Of a stretch of DNA of 21,820 nt, positions 6,699 through 12,770 are shown piece by piece; the first letter of the stretch is position 1; each line of letters begins with the position of its first letter. The position numbers were made by a program, and so were the translations under genes. Source of the stretch: JBBSUQ01 sp038234235 (GTDB lineage Bacteria > Bacteroidota > Bacteroidia > Flavobacteriales_D > Crocinitomicaceae); assembly GCA_038234235.1 (NCBI GenBank), contig JBBSUQ010000038.1, forward strand, positions 1 through 21,820, given 5' to 3'. The notes beneath the pieces were generated by a model. It was given only the letters and a program-made list of their open reading frames with translations. It did no database searches and was not told the DNA's origin.

Positions 6699-6714
6699 AT
6701 TTTCTGAGATTGTG

Positions 6715-6722
6715 CAAATATA
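6715..6722 (-). promoter_or_regulatory. Candidate -7 box of pyrH-frr
   Basis: TATATTTG on the minus strand matches TAnnTTTG, 17 bp before the pyrH ATG. The transcript would have a very short leader. No clear TTG element at -33. Confidence 0.5.
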
Positions 6723-6862
6723 GTCTGAAAATTTTATTTTTTGGTAAGGAAAGTTTTAAGTCTAGAAATTATTAAAAAAATCCATCATTGTCTTGTTTTA
6801 ATAAAACCTTGGATAGTGTAAAATAGATAGAACGAAAATAAAAATATTATTTTTTAACCATT

Positions 6863-6895
6863 TTGTATTATATTAAGATTAATATATTATATTTG
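6863..6895 (+). promoter_or_regulatory. Promoter of the cysteine-rich lipoprotein gene
   Basis: TTG (6863-6865), a 22-bp AT-only spacer and TATATTTG (6888-6895) match the Bacteroidota promoter pattern, although the spacer is slightly long. The expected transcript start leaves a leader of about 20-25 A-rich bases before the ATG at 6925. Confidence 0.7.
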
Positions 6896-6924
6896 CATTC
6901 ATTTAAAAATAAAAACTAAATATT

Positions 6925-7467
6925 ATGAAGAGAATTATTTTAACAAGTCTAATTTTAACATTAGGAGTGACAGTATTTAATGCATGTCGAAAAAAAGTTT
7001 ATCAAAACATTAACCGTAGTTCCATAGAGGAAATGACTTATGTGATTGACCCATGCCCGTTGTCTGATATTTCGGAATGGAGTTATTATGATTTTGGACA
7101 AGCTTTATGTGGATATTTATCGGGACAAGGTACCATAGGAGCGATTGATACTAGATTAAACTGCACTGCCACTGCCGGTACATCATGCAGTCCTGTCACT
7201 TCACCGAACATTTATATATTGACTTATTCAACAGATATTTTTAATGGAAGTAATGCATTAAATGATGGAGTGATCACTGTTGCAGAACAGCAAGCATTAA
7301 TTACTCAAATTATTAATACATGCAACAGTCATAAAAATAGTAATTATGGCAGCAATTATTCAATCTACAACTATGATATTTGGTTTGACTATCCATTATG
7401 TGGTGGTTGTCCTGACGAAATACTCATTTTTGTTAAATACAAAGCATCAAAGCTTTGTCGTTCTTAA
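6925..7467 (+). CDS. Cysteine-rich hypothetical lipoprotein
   Basis: A 180-residue exported protein of unknown function. The N-terminus is a basic start (M-K-R) and hydrophobic core ending F-N-A-C, giving a probable lipidated cysteine at residue 21 (Phe at -3 is less usual than Leu). The mature part has eight more cysteines (44, 62, 80, 88, 133, 159, 162, 178), an even number that suits disulfide bonds outside the cytoplasm, and is rich in Tyr, Ser, Thr and Asn. A segment near 112-122 (L-N-D-G-V-I-T-V-A-E-Q) hints at a short calcium-binding-like turn, but I would not rely on it. It is a monocistronic plus-strand gene with its own promoter and terminator, set between the minus-strand tsf and pyrH. 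No family recognised. Confidence 0.7.
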   Translation: MKRIILTSLILTLGVTVFNACRKKVYQNINRSSIEEMTYVIDPCPLSDISEWSYYDFGQALCGYLSGQGTIGAIDTRLNCTATAGTSCSPVTSPNIYILTYSTDIFNGSNALNDGVITVAEQQALITQIINTCNSHKNSNYGSNYSIYNYDIWFDYPLCGGCPDEILIFVKYKASKLCRS

Positions 7468-7499
7468 ATTTTTATTTCAATTAACTTGATAAATTTTAA

Positions 7500-7539
7500 A
7501 ACTAAGGCAACTATTTTAATTAGTTGTCTTAGTTTTTTT
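7500..7539 (+). terminator. Rho-independent terminator
   Basis: A 14-bp stem (7500-7513 with 7521-7534, one G-T pair) with a 7-base loop and a run of seven T (7533-7539), 33 bp after the stop of the cysteine-rich lipoprotein gene. Confidence 0.88.
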
Positions 7540-7540
7540 A

Positions 7541-7957
7541 TTCCTAATCAACCAAGGTGGCACATTCAATTTTTATAATTTTGACACGGCAGGAATTTAC
7601 ACCATTGAACTCATTGCCTACAACAATTTGCCAAACTGCTCAGATACTTTCAGCCTGCAAATTATTGCTTTAGACAGTTTAATTTATAGCATTCCCAACA
7701 TTTTCACACCCAACAACGATGGCAACAATGATTTTTTTGGCATAACAGTAAATAAGCCCACAGAAATTTCAGTTGTTATTGTAAACCGTTGGGGAAATGA
7801 ATTATTAAGCACAAAACAAAATTTAGTAGAGGGTTTCAGTGCAATTTGGGGTGGCACAAGCCCACAAGAAGAATGTATTGATGGAACGTATTTTTATAAA
7901 ATTGTATTGGAAAACGAAAATTTGGTTAAACAAGGTTTTGTAGAATTGCGCAGGTAA
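7541..7957 (+). pseudogene. Headless T9SS cargo fragment: PKD-like end plus gliding-motility C-terminal sorting domain
   Basis: An open frame without a proper start that begins right after the terminator at 7539. Its first about 45 codons (7541-7675) look like the end of a PKD-type domain (N-F-D-T-A-G-I-Y-T-I-E-L-I-A ... C-S-D-T-F). Then comes a typical gliding-motility-associated C-terminal domain: I-P-N-I-F-T-P-N-N-D-G-N-N-D-F-F, V-V-I-V-N-R-W-G-N-E, W-G-G, D-G-T-Y-F-Y-K-I. That domain is known to direct proteins through type IX secretion. The nearest possible start is a TTG at 7628, which would give 109 residues with no signal peptide, so it could not reach the periplasm. I take it as the surviving 3' end of a large surface-protein gene, or a detached cassette for recombination. 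The domain match is strong; the pseudogene reading is inference. Confidence 0.8.
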
Positions 7958-7964
7958 TCCGTAG

Positions 7965-7985
7965 GGACGTCGATTCGTCGCGTCC
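7965..7985. repeat. REP-like intergenic hairpin
   Basis: GGACG-T-CGA-TTCG-TCG-CGTCC folds into a stem with a single bulged T and a TTCG loop, just after the CHU-type fragment. It is GC-rich unlike its surroundings and resembles extragenic palindromic repeats (GTAGGGACG...CGTCC) seen in several bacterial groups. Copy number in this genome is unknown. Confidence 0.55.
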
Positions 7986-8009
7986 AAAAGGGTTGCCGGT
8001 TTTGTAGGA

Positions 8010-8026
8010 GATTCACTTTGTGAGTC
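8010..8026. repeat. Short hairpin
   Basis: GATTCAC-TTT-GTGAGTC forms a 7-bp stem (one G-T) with a 3-base loop; a second partner for its left arm (agtgaatc) lies at 8044-8051. It sits between the REP-like hairpin and the tsf terminator. Confidence 0.5.
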
Positions 8027-8053
8027 ATTCCTTAAATTATTTTAGTGAATCGC

Positions 8054-8093
8054 AAAAAAAATCCTGTCCCCAACAAAGGTGTGGACAGGATTT
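8054..8093 (-). terminator. Rho-independent terminator of the rplM-rpsI-rpsB-tsf unit
   Basis: An 11-bp perfect stem (8059-8069 with 8083-8093; AAATCCTGTCC/GGACAGGATTT) followed on the minus strand by a long T-run, about 30 bp past the tsf stop. Confidence 0.9.
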
Positions 8094-8124
8094 CCTTAAT
8101 TATCTTATTTCTTTGAATTAGTAA

Positions 8125-8955
8125 TTAACTCAATGAAAATCTTTTGAAATTTGTAATTGTTAAACCTTTTTTCTCGTTTTCTAAGAATTGTTCAACTGTT
8201 ACTTTATTGTCTCTTACAAATGGTTGACTTAACAAAGTATTTTCTTGGAAAAACTTGTTTAATCTACCTTGAGCAATTTTATCTGCCATATCAACTGGCT
8301 TGCCTTCTTGGATCGCTAATTCTTTACCAACTTCGATTTCTCTTTCAATTGTTTTAGCATCAACTCCATCTTTGTTCAAAGCAATAGGATTCATTGCAGC
8401 AATTTGCATTGCAACTTGTCTTCCTGTTTCTTCAATACCATTGTCATTACTGTTCAATGCTACCAAAGTCGCCAATTGGTTTCCTGGGTGGTTGTAAGCA
8501 ACAACTGTATCACCTTCAACAACACAATACTTAGAAAGATCTAATTTCTCACCGATAACTCCAATTTGAGCAGTCAATTTTTCATCAACTGTCAATTTCT
8601 CATCGTAAGGTAAAGATTTCAATTCTTCAGCTGTTTCTGGTAAAGCTTTTAAAGCGATATCCATTATAGACTGAACGAAATTGATAAACTCGCCATTCTT
8701 TGCAACAAAATCAGTTTCACAATTTAATGCGAACATAACGCCTTTTTTCTTGTCAGATGTAGTTTCCGCGAAAATCAATCCTTCTTTAGCGTCATTGTCA
8801 CCTCTCTTGGCAGCAACTTTTTGTCCTTTTTTACGAAGTACATCAACTGCAACTTCGAAATCTCCATTTGCCTCAACCAACGCATTTTTACAGTCCATCA
8901 TTCCGGCACCTGTTTGTTGGCGTAATTTATTTACATCAGCAGCTGTAATTGCCAT
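8125..8955 (-). CDS. tsf: Elongation factor Ts
   Basis: Guanine nucleotide exchange factor that recycles EF-Tu. The 276 residues include the N-terminal UBA-like domain (A-D-V-N-K-L-R-Q-Q-T-G-A-G-M-M-D-C-K-N-A-L, first 25 residues) and the exchange motif N-C-E-T-D-F-V-A-K-N (TDFV at 81-84), which contacts EF-Tu, followed by the core domain ending in a C-terminal helix (V-E-Q-F-L-E-N-E-K-K-G). It lies 35 bp downstream of rpsB in the standard pair and is the last gene before a strong terminator. Confidence 0.97.
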   Translation of the reverse strand: MAITAADVNKLRQQTGAGMMDCKNALVEANGDFEVAVDVLRKKGQKVAAKRGDNDAKEGLIFAETTSDKKKGVMFALNCETDFVAKNGEFINFVQSIMDIALKALPETAEELKSLPYDEKLTVDEKLTAQIGVIGEKLDLSKYCVVEGDTVVAYNHPGNQLATLVALNSNDNGIEETGRQVAMQIAAMNPIALNKDGVDAKTIEREIEVGKELAIQEGKPVDMADKIAQGRLNKFFQENTLLSQPFVRDNKVTVEQFLENEKKGLTITNFKRFSLS

Positions 8956-8990
8956 AGCTTTTGTTTTAAATTTTATTATTAATAAAAAAA

Positions 8991-9914
8991 TTAATCGTTT
9001 GTTTCAGTTTCTTTTGAAGATTCAACCGTTTCTTCAGTTGCTGCTTCTGGAGCCGCCTCTGGAGCTTCTGTTTTAGCTTCTGGAGCTATTTCTGCTTTTG
9101 CTTCTACTTTCGCTTCTGCTTTTGGCTCAGCTTTAGTTCTTGCAGTTTTAGTTTCTGATTTTGCTTCTGATTTTGAATCCGTAGAGTTTTCATCTGAAGT
9201 ACCATCTTTGTCAGTTCCTTTATTGGCTTTTCTATCTTCTAAACCTTCTTTGATTGCACCACAAATCGCATCCATTATAATTGAAATAGATTTTGTAGCA
9301 TCGTCATTTGCAGGAATTGGAAAATCTACCAAACGAGGATCTGAATTAGTATCAACCATTGCGAAAGTTGGAACATTCAATCTTTTAGCTTCATGCAAAG
9401 CAATGTGCTCTTTCAAAATATCTACTATAAATATAGCAGCTGGTTGACGAGTCATTTCAGCAATAGAACCAAAGTTTTTTTCCAATTTTTCTCTTTGACG
9501 AGTTTTGAAAAGCTTTTCACGCTTGTTTAAAGTATCCCAAGTTCCGTCTGTTTTCATTTTATCAATAGAAGACATTTTACGGATTGACTTACGTGTAGTT
9601 TGAAAATTTGTAAGCATACCACCCGACCATCTTTCAGTAACGAAAGGCATGTTTAATTCTTTAACTCTATCTACAACGATATCTTTTGCTTGTTTTTTTG
9701 TAGCAACGAAAAGGATTTTTTTACCAGATTTTGCAATTTGTTTCATTGCAGCACACGCCTGATCAAGATGAGCAATTGTCTTATTAAGGTCTATAATGTG
9801 GATACCTTTTTTCTCATCAAAGATGTACGGAGCCATTGCTGGATTCCATTTTCTTTTTAAGTGTCCGAAATGAACACCTGCTTCTAATAATGTATCGAAA
9901 TTTATTTTTGACAT
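8991..9914 (-). CDS. rpsB: Ribosomal protein S2 (uS2) with long C-terminal tail
   Basis: Small-subunit ribosomal protein S2. Residues 1 to about 228 are the normal core (L-L-E-A-G-V-H-F-G-H-L-K-R-K-W-N-P near the N-terminus, T-E-R-W-S-G-G-M-L-T-N-F, and D-T-N-S-D-P near residue 188). Residues about 229-307 form an extra tail of Lys, Ala, Glu, Thr, Ser and Pro with repeated E-A-K/A-E-x units, strongly low complexity and presumably disordered. Total 307 residues against 241 in E. coli. It follows rpsI after a 138-bp gap that looks structured. The ATG at 9914 is preceded by an A-rich stretch rather than a Shine-Dalgarno sequence. Confidence 0.97.
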   Translation of the reverse strand: MSKINFDTLLEAGVHFGHLKRKWNPAMAPYIFDEKKGIHIIDLNKTIAHLDQACAAMKQIAKSGKKILFVATKKQAKDIVVDRVKELNMPFVTERWSGGMLTNFQTTRKSIRKMSSIDKMKTDGTWDTLNKREKLFKTRQREKLEKNFGSIAEMTRQPAAIFIVDILKEHIALHEAKRLNVPTFAMVDTNSDPRLVDFPIPANDDATKSISIIMDAICGAIKEGLEDRKANKGTDKDGTSDENSTDSKSEAKSETKTARTKAEPKAEAKVEAKAEIAPEAKTEAPEAAPEAATEETVESSKETETND

Positions 9915-9940
9915 TTTTTTCTTTTTTTTTAATTTGTTTA

Positions 9941-10045
9941 CGTTCCCTGCTTGCGGGTTAGCAAGCCTTAGTAATCAGCCTCAGAGGGTTCACATGTTTA
10001 ATGCGAAAGAGTACTCCTGGCTTGGATACTAAACAAGAGCCAAAA
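9941..10045 (-). promoter_or_regulatory. Candidate structured leader of rpsB-tsf
   Basis: The rpsI-rpsB gap can fold in several nested ways. A long-range helix joins minus-strand TTAGTA (10032-10027) and AGCC (10022-10019) with GGCT (9980-9977) and TACTAA (9973-9968). It is followed by a perfect 6-bp hairpin GCTTGC/GCAAGC (9966-9949) close to the rpsB start. The stretch is more GC-rich than other gaps. S2 autoregulation through its leader is known in other bacteria; the assignment here is inference from base pairing. Confidence 0.45.
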
Positions 10046-10052
10046 TATTTTT

Positions 10053-10439
10053 TTAACGTTTTGAGAATTGGAATTTCTTACGAGCTTTAGGCTGACCTGG
10101 TTTTTTACGCTCAACCATTCTTGGGTCACGTGTCATTAAACCTTCAGCTTTCAATAAAGTTTTGTAATCTGCAGAAATTTCTACAAGTGCTCTTGAAATA
10201 CCCAATCTAATTGCTTCAACTTGTCCGTTGATTCCTCCTCCAGATACGTTAACTTTTACATCGTACTGACCTGTTGTATCAGTTAATGCAAATGGTTGTT
10301 CAATCTTGAATTGAAGAACAGAAACTGGAAAAGCTTCTTTGAAGTCTTTATTGTTAACTGTTACTTTTCCTTTACCTTTTGTAAGATAAACTCGAGCAAC
10401 TGCCGTTTTTCTTCTTCCTAATGTGTTAATTACTTCCAT
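10053..10439 (-). CDS. rpsI: Ribosomal protein S9 (uS9)
   Basis: Small-subunit protein near the P-site tRNA. The 128-residue length is typical. Visible family features are the N-terminal L-G-R-R-K-T-A-V-A-R-V, the central V-S-G-G-G-I-N-G-Q-V-E-A-I-R-L-G-I-S-R-A-L, and the very basic C-terminal end K-K-P-G-Q-P-K-A-R-K-K-F-Q-F-S-K-R, whose final Lys-Arg reaches the P-site tRNA anticodon loop. It starts 2 bp after the rplM stop, in the classical L13-S9 pair. Confidence 0.98.
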   Translation of the reverse strand: MEVINTLGRRKTAVARVYLTKGKGKVTVNNKDFKEAFPVSVLQFKIEQPFALTDTTGQYDVKVNVSGGGINGQVEAIRLGISRALVEISADYKTLLKAEGLMTRDPRMVERKKPGQPKARKKFQFSKR

Positions 10440-10441
10440 AT

Positions 10442-10897
10442 TTATCTAAGTGTTTCAAGATTTAACGCTTTGGGTTTTTGCGCTTCCATTTTATGCTCCG
10501 CACCTACAACAACACGTAGATTGGTATAAAGCGCTCTCCCCAATGTATTTTTTGGCAACATCCCTTTAACCGCTTTTTCTATTAAGCGCTCTGGGTGTTT
10601 TCTCAATAACTCTTGAGCAGAAGTAAAGCGTTGTCCACCGGGATAACCCGTGTAGCGAACGTACTCTTTGTTTTCTAATTTGGCACCAGAAAATGATACC
10701 TTTTCTGCATTGATAACAATAACGTTATCTCCACAGTCAGCGTGAGGCGTGTAATTCGTTTTGTGTTTTCCACGAATTATGTTTGCCACCTTGCTTGCTA
10801 GTCGACCAACTGTATGGCCTTCCGCATCTACAACAAACCACTGCTTATTTGCAGTTTCCTTGTTACCAGATTTGGTTTTAAAACTTAATGTATCCAC
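10442..10897 (-). CDS. rplM: Ribosomal protein L13 (uL13)
   Basis: Large-subunit assembly protein, 151 residues. Visible signatures are W-F-V-V-D-A-E-G-H-T-V-G-R-L-A-S, G-K-H-K-T-N-Y-T-P-H-A-D-C-G-D-N-V-I-V-I-N-A and M-L-P-K-N-T-L-G-R. I choose the GTG at 10897 because it gives M-D-T-L-S-F-K-T, as I recall for other Bacteroidota L13 proteins, and no ATG lies nearby upstream. It is the first gene of rplM-rpsI-rpsB-tsf, with a canonical promoter 57-86 bp upstream. Confidence 0.97.
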   Translation of the reverse strand: MDTLSFKTKSGNKETANKQWFVVDAEGHTVGRLASKVANIIRGKHKTNYTPHADCGDNVIVINAEKVSFSGAKLENKEYVRYTGYPGGQRFTSAQELLRKHPERLIEKAVKGMLPKNTLGRALYTNLRVVVGAEHKMEAQKPKALNLETLR

Positions 10898-10953
10898 AAT
10901 AATTATTTATTTATATAAGACAATATTCCCCCACCCAAAATGAAAAGGGAGTG

Positions 10954-10983
10954 CAAAGATATAACATTTATTTTTAATGGCAA
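10954..10983 (-). promoter_or_regulatory. Promoter of the rplM-rpsI-rpsB-tsf unit
   Basis: Minus strand TTG (10983-10981), 19-bp spacer, TATCTTTG (10961-10954): an exact fit to the Bacteroidota promoter. The expected leader before the rplM GTG is about 50 bases. Confidence 0.85.
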
Positions 10984-11096
10984 ATGGTTTTTTAAAGGAA
11001 TCTTAAGTTTAATTAGGTCATAGGTCGATTTATCCTATTTATCTTAACAACTTTTGGTGATTGATGAACCAAGGATATTCTAGAAAATATAAATTA

Positions 11097-11873
11097 TTAT
11101 TTTTGTTTGAATTTGTTAATTGCATTTCTAGTGAAATCCGATAAAACCAACTTACCACTTATTGCGGCTCTTTCAATCAGCAATTCATCCCAATTATCAG
11201 TGCCTGTCCAAAAAGTTAATTTTAATTCACGCATTGCCTCAGGATTTGATTTAGACAATTTTAATGCAAGTTGTTCAACAGCCTCATCCATTTCAGAAAC
11301 TGATTCGTAAACCTCATCAAAAAGTCCTTTATGTTTAGCCCAAGTAGCTGTTCTCCATTCAGATGCATTAATTGCAAGTTGACTCATTGCTGCCATACCA
11401 ATTTTTCTTTCTACCGCCGGACCAACAACAAACGGACCTATACCAACAGCCAATTCGCTTAGTTTTACCTCAGCAAATTGTGTTGCAAAACAATAATCTA
11501 CTGCAGAAGCCAAACCTACTCCACCACCAACTGCTTTACCTTGTACACGACCAATGATAAATTTTGGTGCCTTTCTGCATGCATTTATAACTGCCGCAAA
11601 TCCTGAGAAAAATAATTTACCATCATCTAAATTATTAATTGCAATTAATTCATCGAAACTGGCACCTGCACAGAATGCTCTTGTACCAGAAGATTTTAAA
11701 ATGATAACTTTAACATTATCATTTTTCCCAGCTTCTGAAATAGTTGTCGCAAGTTCATGAAGAATTTTACTAGGCAAAGAATTACTTTGAGGATGAAAAA
11801 ATTCAATAGTGGCAATGCCTGATTCTTTAATTTCTATGTTTACGCTTCCTTGCTCTTCAATTTCTTGGGACAT
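11097..11873 (-). CDS. Enoyl-CoA hydratase/isomerase (crotonase) family protein
   Basis: A 258-residue crotonase-fold protein, probably acting on an acyl-CoA thioester in the cytoplasm. The oxyanion-hole strand is present as A-F-C-A-G-A-S (66-72), and the second backbone element as K-A-V-G-G-G-V-G-L-A (113-122). Of the two hydratase glutamates, the one after the glycine run (Glu144 in rat enoyl-CoA hydratase) is replaced by Gly120, while the second is kept as E140 in K-L-S-E-L-A-V-G. It may therefore be an isomerase, a hydratase using a single acid/base, or another crotonase such as a methylglutaconyl-CoA hydratase-like enzyme. The substrate cannot be read from sequence. It follows the RRM gene by 35 bp in the same direction, a spacing compatible with one transcript. 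Confidence 0.85.
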   Translation of the reverse strand: MSQEIEEQGSVNIEIKESGIATIEFFHPQSNSLPSKILHELATTISEAGKNDNVKVIILKSSGTRAFCAGASFDELIAINNLDDGKLFFSGFAAVINACRKAPKFIIGRVQGKAVGGGVGLASAVDYCFATQFAEVKLSELAVGIGPFVVGPAVERKIGMAAMSQLAINASEWRTATWAKHKGLFDEVYESVSEMDEAVEQLALKLSKSNPEAMRELKLTFWTGTDNWDELLIERAAISGKLVLSDFTRNAINKFKQK

Positions 11874-11908
11874 TTTTGCAGTTTTGATTAATTTGAATAA
11901 AATAATAA

Positions 11909-12598
11909 TTACATGTTTTTTCTTCTTGGTCTCATTATCCTTTCTGGTTTGCTTTCAAGTTTGTAGTCCGATTTTTCTTCAGTTCTATTTTCAGAACTAT
12001 AGTCGGGTTTGAAATCAGGTTTTTCGTCTGTTTTATAATCAGATTTATAGTCTGTTTTAATTTCACTTCTACTTTGGTTTTTACCGTCGGGAAGACTATC
12101 AAAGTTTTTGTTTGACGTACTTTTTAAAGAAATCTCTTCACCTTTTCCTGGCAATTTGTCAAACACACTTTTCATTGCGTTAGAATCTCCTTGACCTGGC
12201 TTGTTAAAACTCGGTTTTGATCCATATCCTCCAGAATTACCATATTTGTTTCCAGAACCATAACTAGATCCACCACCACGGTTATCATCAAATTTTTTGA
12301 AAGGTTTTTTCTCAAAAGGTTTAGCAACATACTCTTTCTTTTCTGGTCTGTTGGTTTTCGGTGAAGCCAATTTAACGTCCAATTTTCGACCGTTTACATC
12401 CACTTCGTTCAAAGCATCAATTGCGGCTAAAGCATTGTCCATTTCTTCCATTTCAACGTACCCAAATCCTTTGGAACGTTTTGTTTTTTTCTCGTATACA
12501 ACATGCGCATAAGCAACCGAGCCGAATGCACTGAAAGTAGTTTTTAAATCCTCTGAGGTTACGTCCCAGTCGAGATTCGCAATAAAAATATTAACCAT
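11909..12598 (-). CDS. RRM-domain RNA-binding protein with charged repeat tail
   Basis: A 229-residue protein that probably binds single-stranded RNA. Residues 1 to about 80 form one RNA recognition motif, with RNP2 I-F-I-A-N-L (4-9) and RNP1 K-G-F-G-Y-V-E-M (44-51), the aromatic positions being filled. Residues about 83-135 are Gly/Ser/Tyr/Asn-rich with basic patches (E-K-K-P-F-K-K-F, S-S-Y-G-S-G-N-K-Y-G). Residues about 175-222 are a degenerate repeat of the form [S/T]-D-[Y/F]-K, ending in basic R-P-R-R-K-N-M. Small RRM proteins with glycine-rich tails are common in Bacteroidota and cyanobacteria; their targets are mostly unknown. A -7 box lies about 75 bp upstream. Confidence 0.9.
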   Translation of the reverse strand: MVNIFIANLDWDVTSEDLKTTFSAFGSVAYAHVVYEKKTKRSKGFGYVEMEEMDNALAAIDALNEVDVNGRKLDVKLASPKTNRPEKKEYVAKPFEKKPFKKFDDNRGGGSSYGSGNKYGNSGGYGSKPSFNKPGQGDSNAMKSVFDKLPGKGEEISLKSTSNKNFDSLPDGKNQSRSEIKTDYKSDYKTDEKPDFKPDYSSENRTEEKSDYKLESKPERIMRPRRKNM

Positions 12599-12672
12599 TA
12601 ATTTAAAAGATATATTTATTTTTGTAAAAGGGTAATTTTAATCTGTTTTAAAATTCTTTTTTTTTGATACGA

Positions 12673-12680
12673 CAAAAGTA
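12673..12680 (-). promoter_or_regulatory. Candidate -7 box of the RRM gene
   Basis: TACTTTTG on the minus strand fits TAnnTTTG and would give a leader of about 70 AU-rich bases. No clear TTG at -33. Confidence 0.45.
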
Positions 12681-12723
12681 ATAAGAAAATTTTAATTAAT
12701 AATAATACTTAATTTTAAAAAAC

Positions 12724-12751
12724 AAAAAAGACCTCTTTCGAAGTCTTTTTT
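12724..12751 (-). terminator. Terminator of the coiled-coil protein gene
   Basis: A 9-bp stem (AAAAAAGAC 12724-12732 with GTCTTTTTT 12743-12751), 20 bp after the stop codon at 12771. The arms give a T-run on either strand, so it could work in both directions. Confidence 0.75.
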
Positions 12752-12770
12752 AACTAAAAATTTTATGAAT

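Noticed and set aside
8681..9076. 131-residue plus-strand open frame across the rpsB-tsf junction
   Set aside because: Antisense to the highly conserved tsf and the repetitive rpsB tail; the hydrophobic peptide arises from reverse reading of Lys/Glu/Ala codons.
9941..10045. Possible small tRNA-like or ncRNA gene between rpsI and rpsB
   Set aside because: No cloverleaf, T-arm or independent terminator; a leader of rpsB explains the pairing better.
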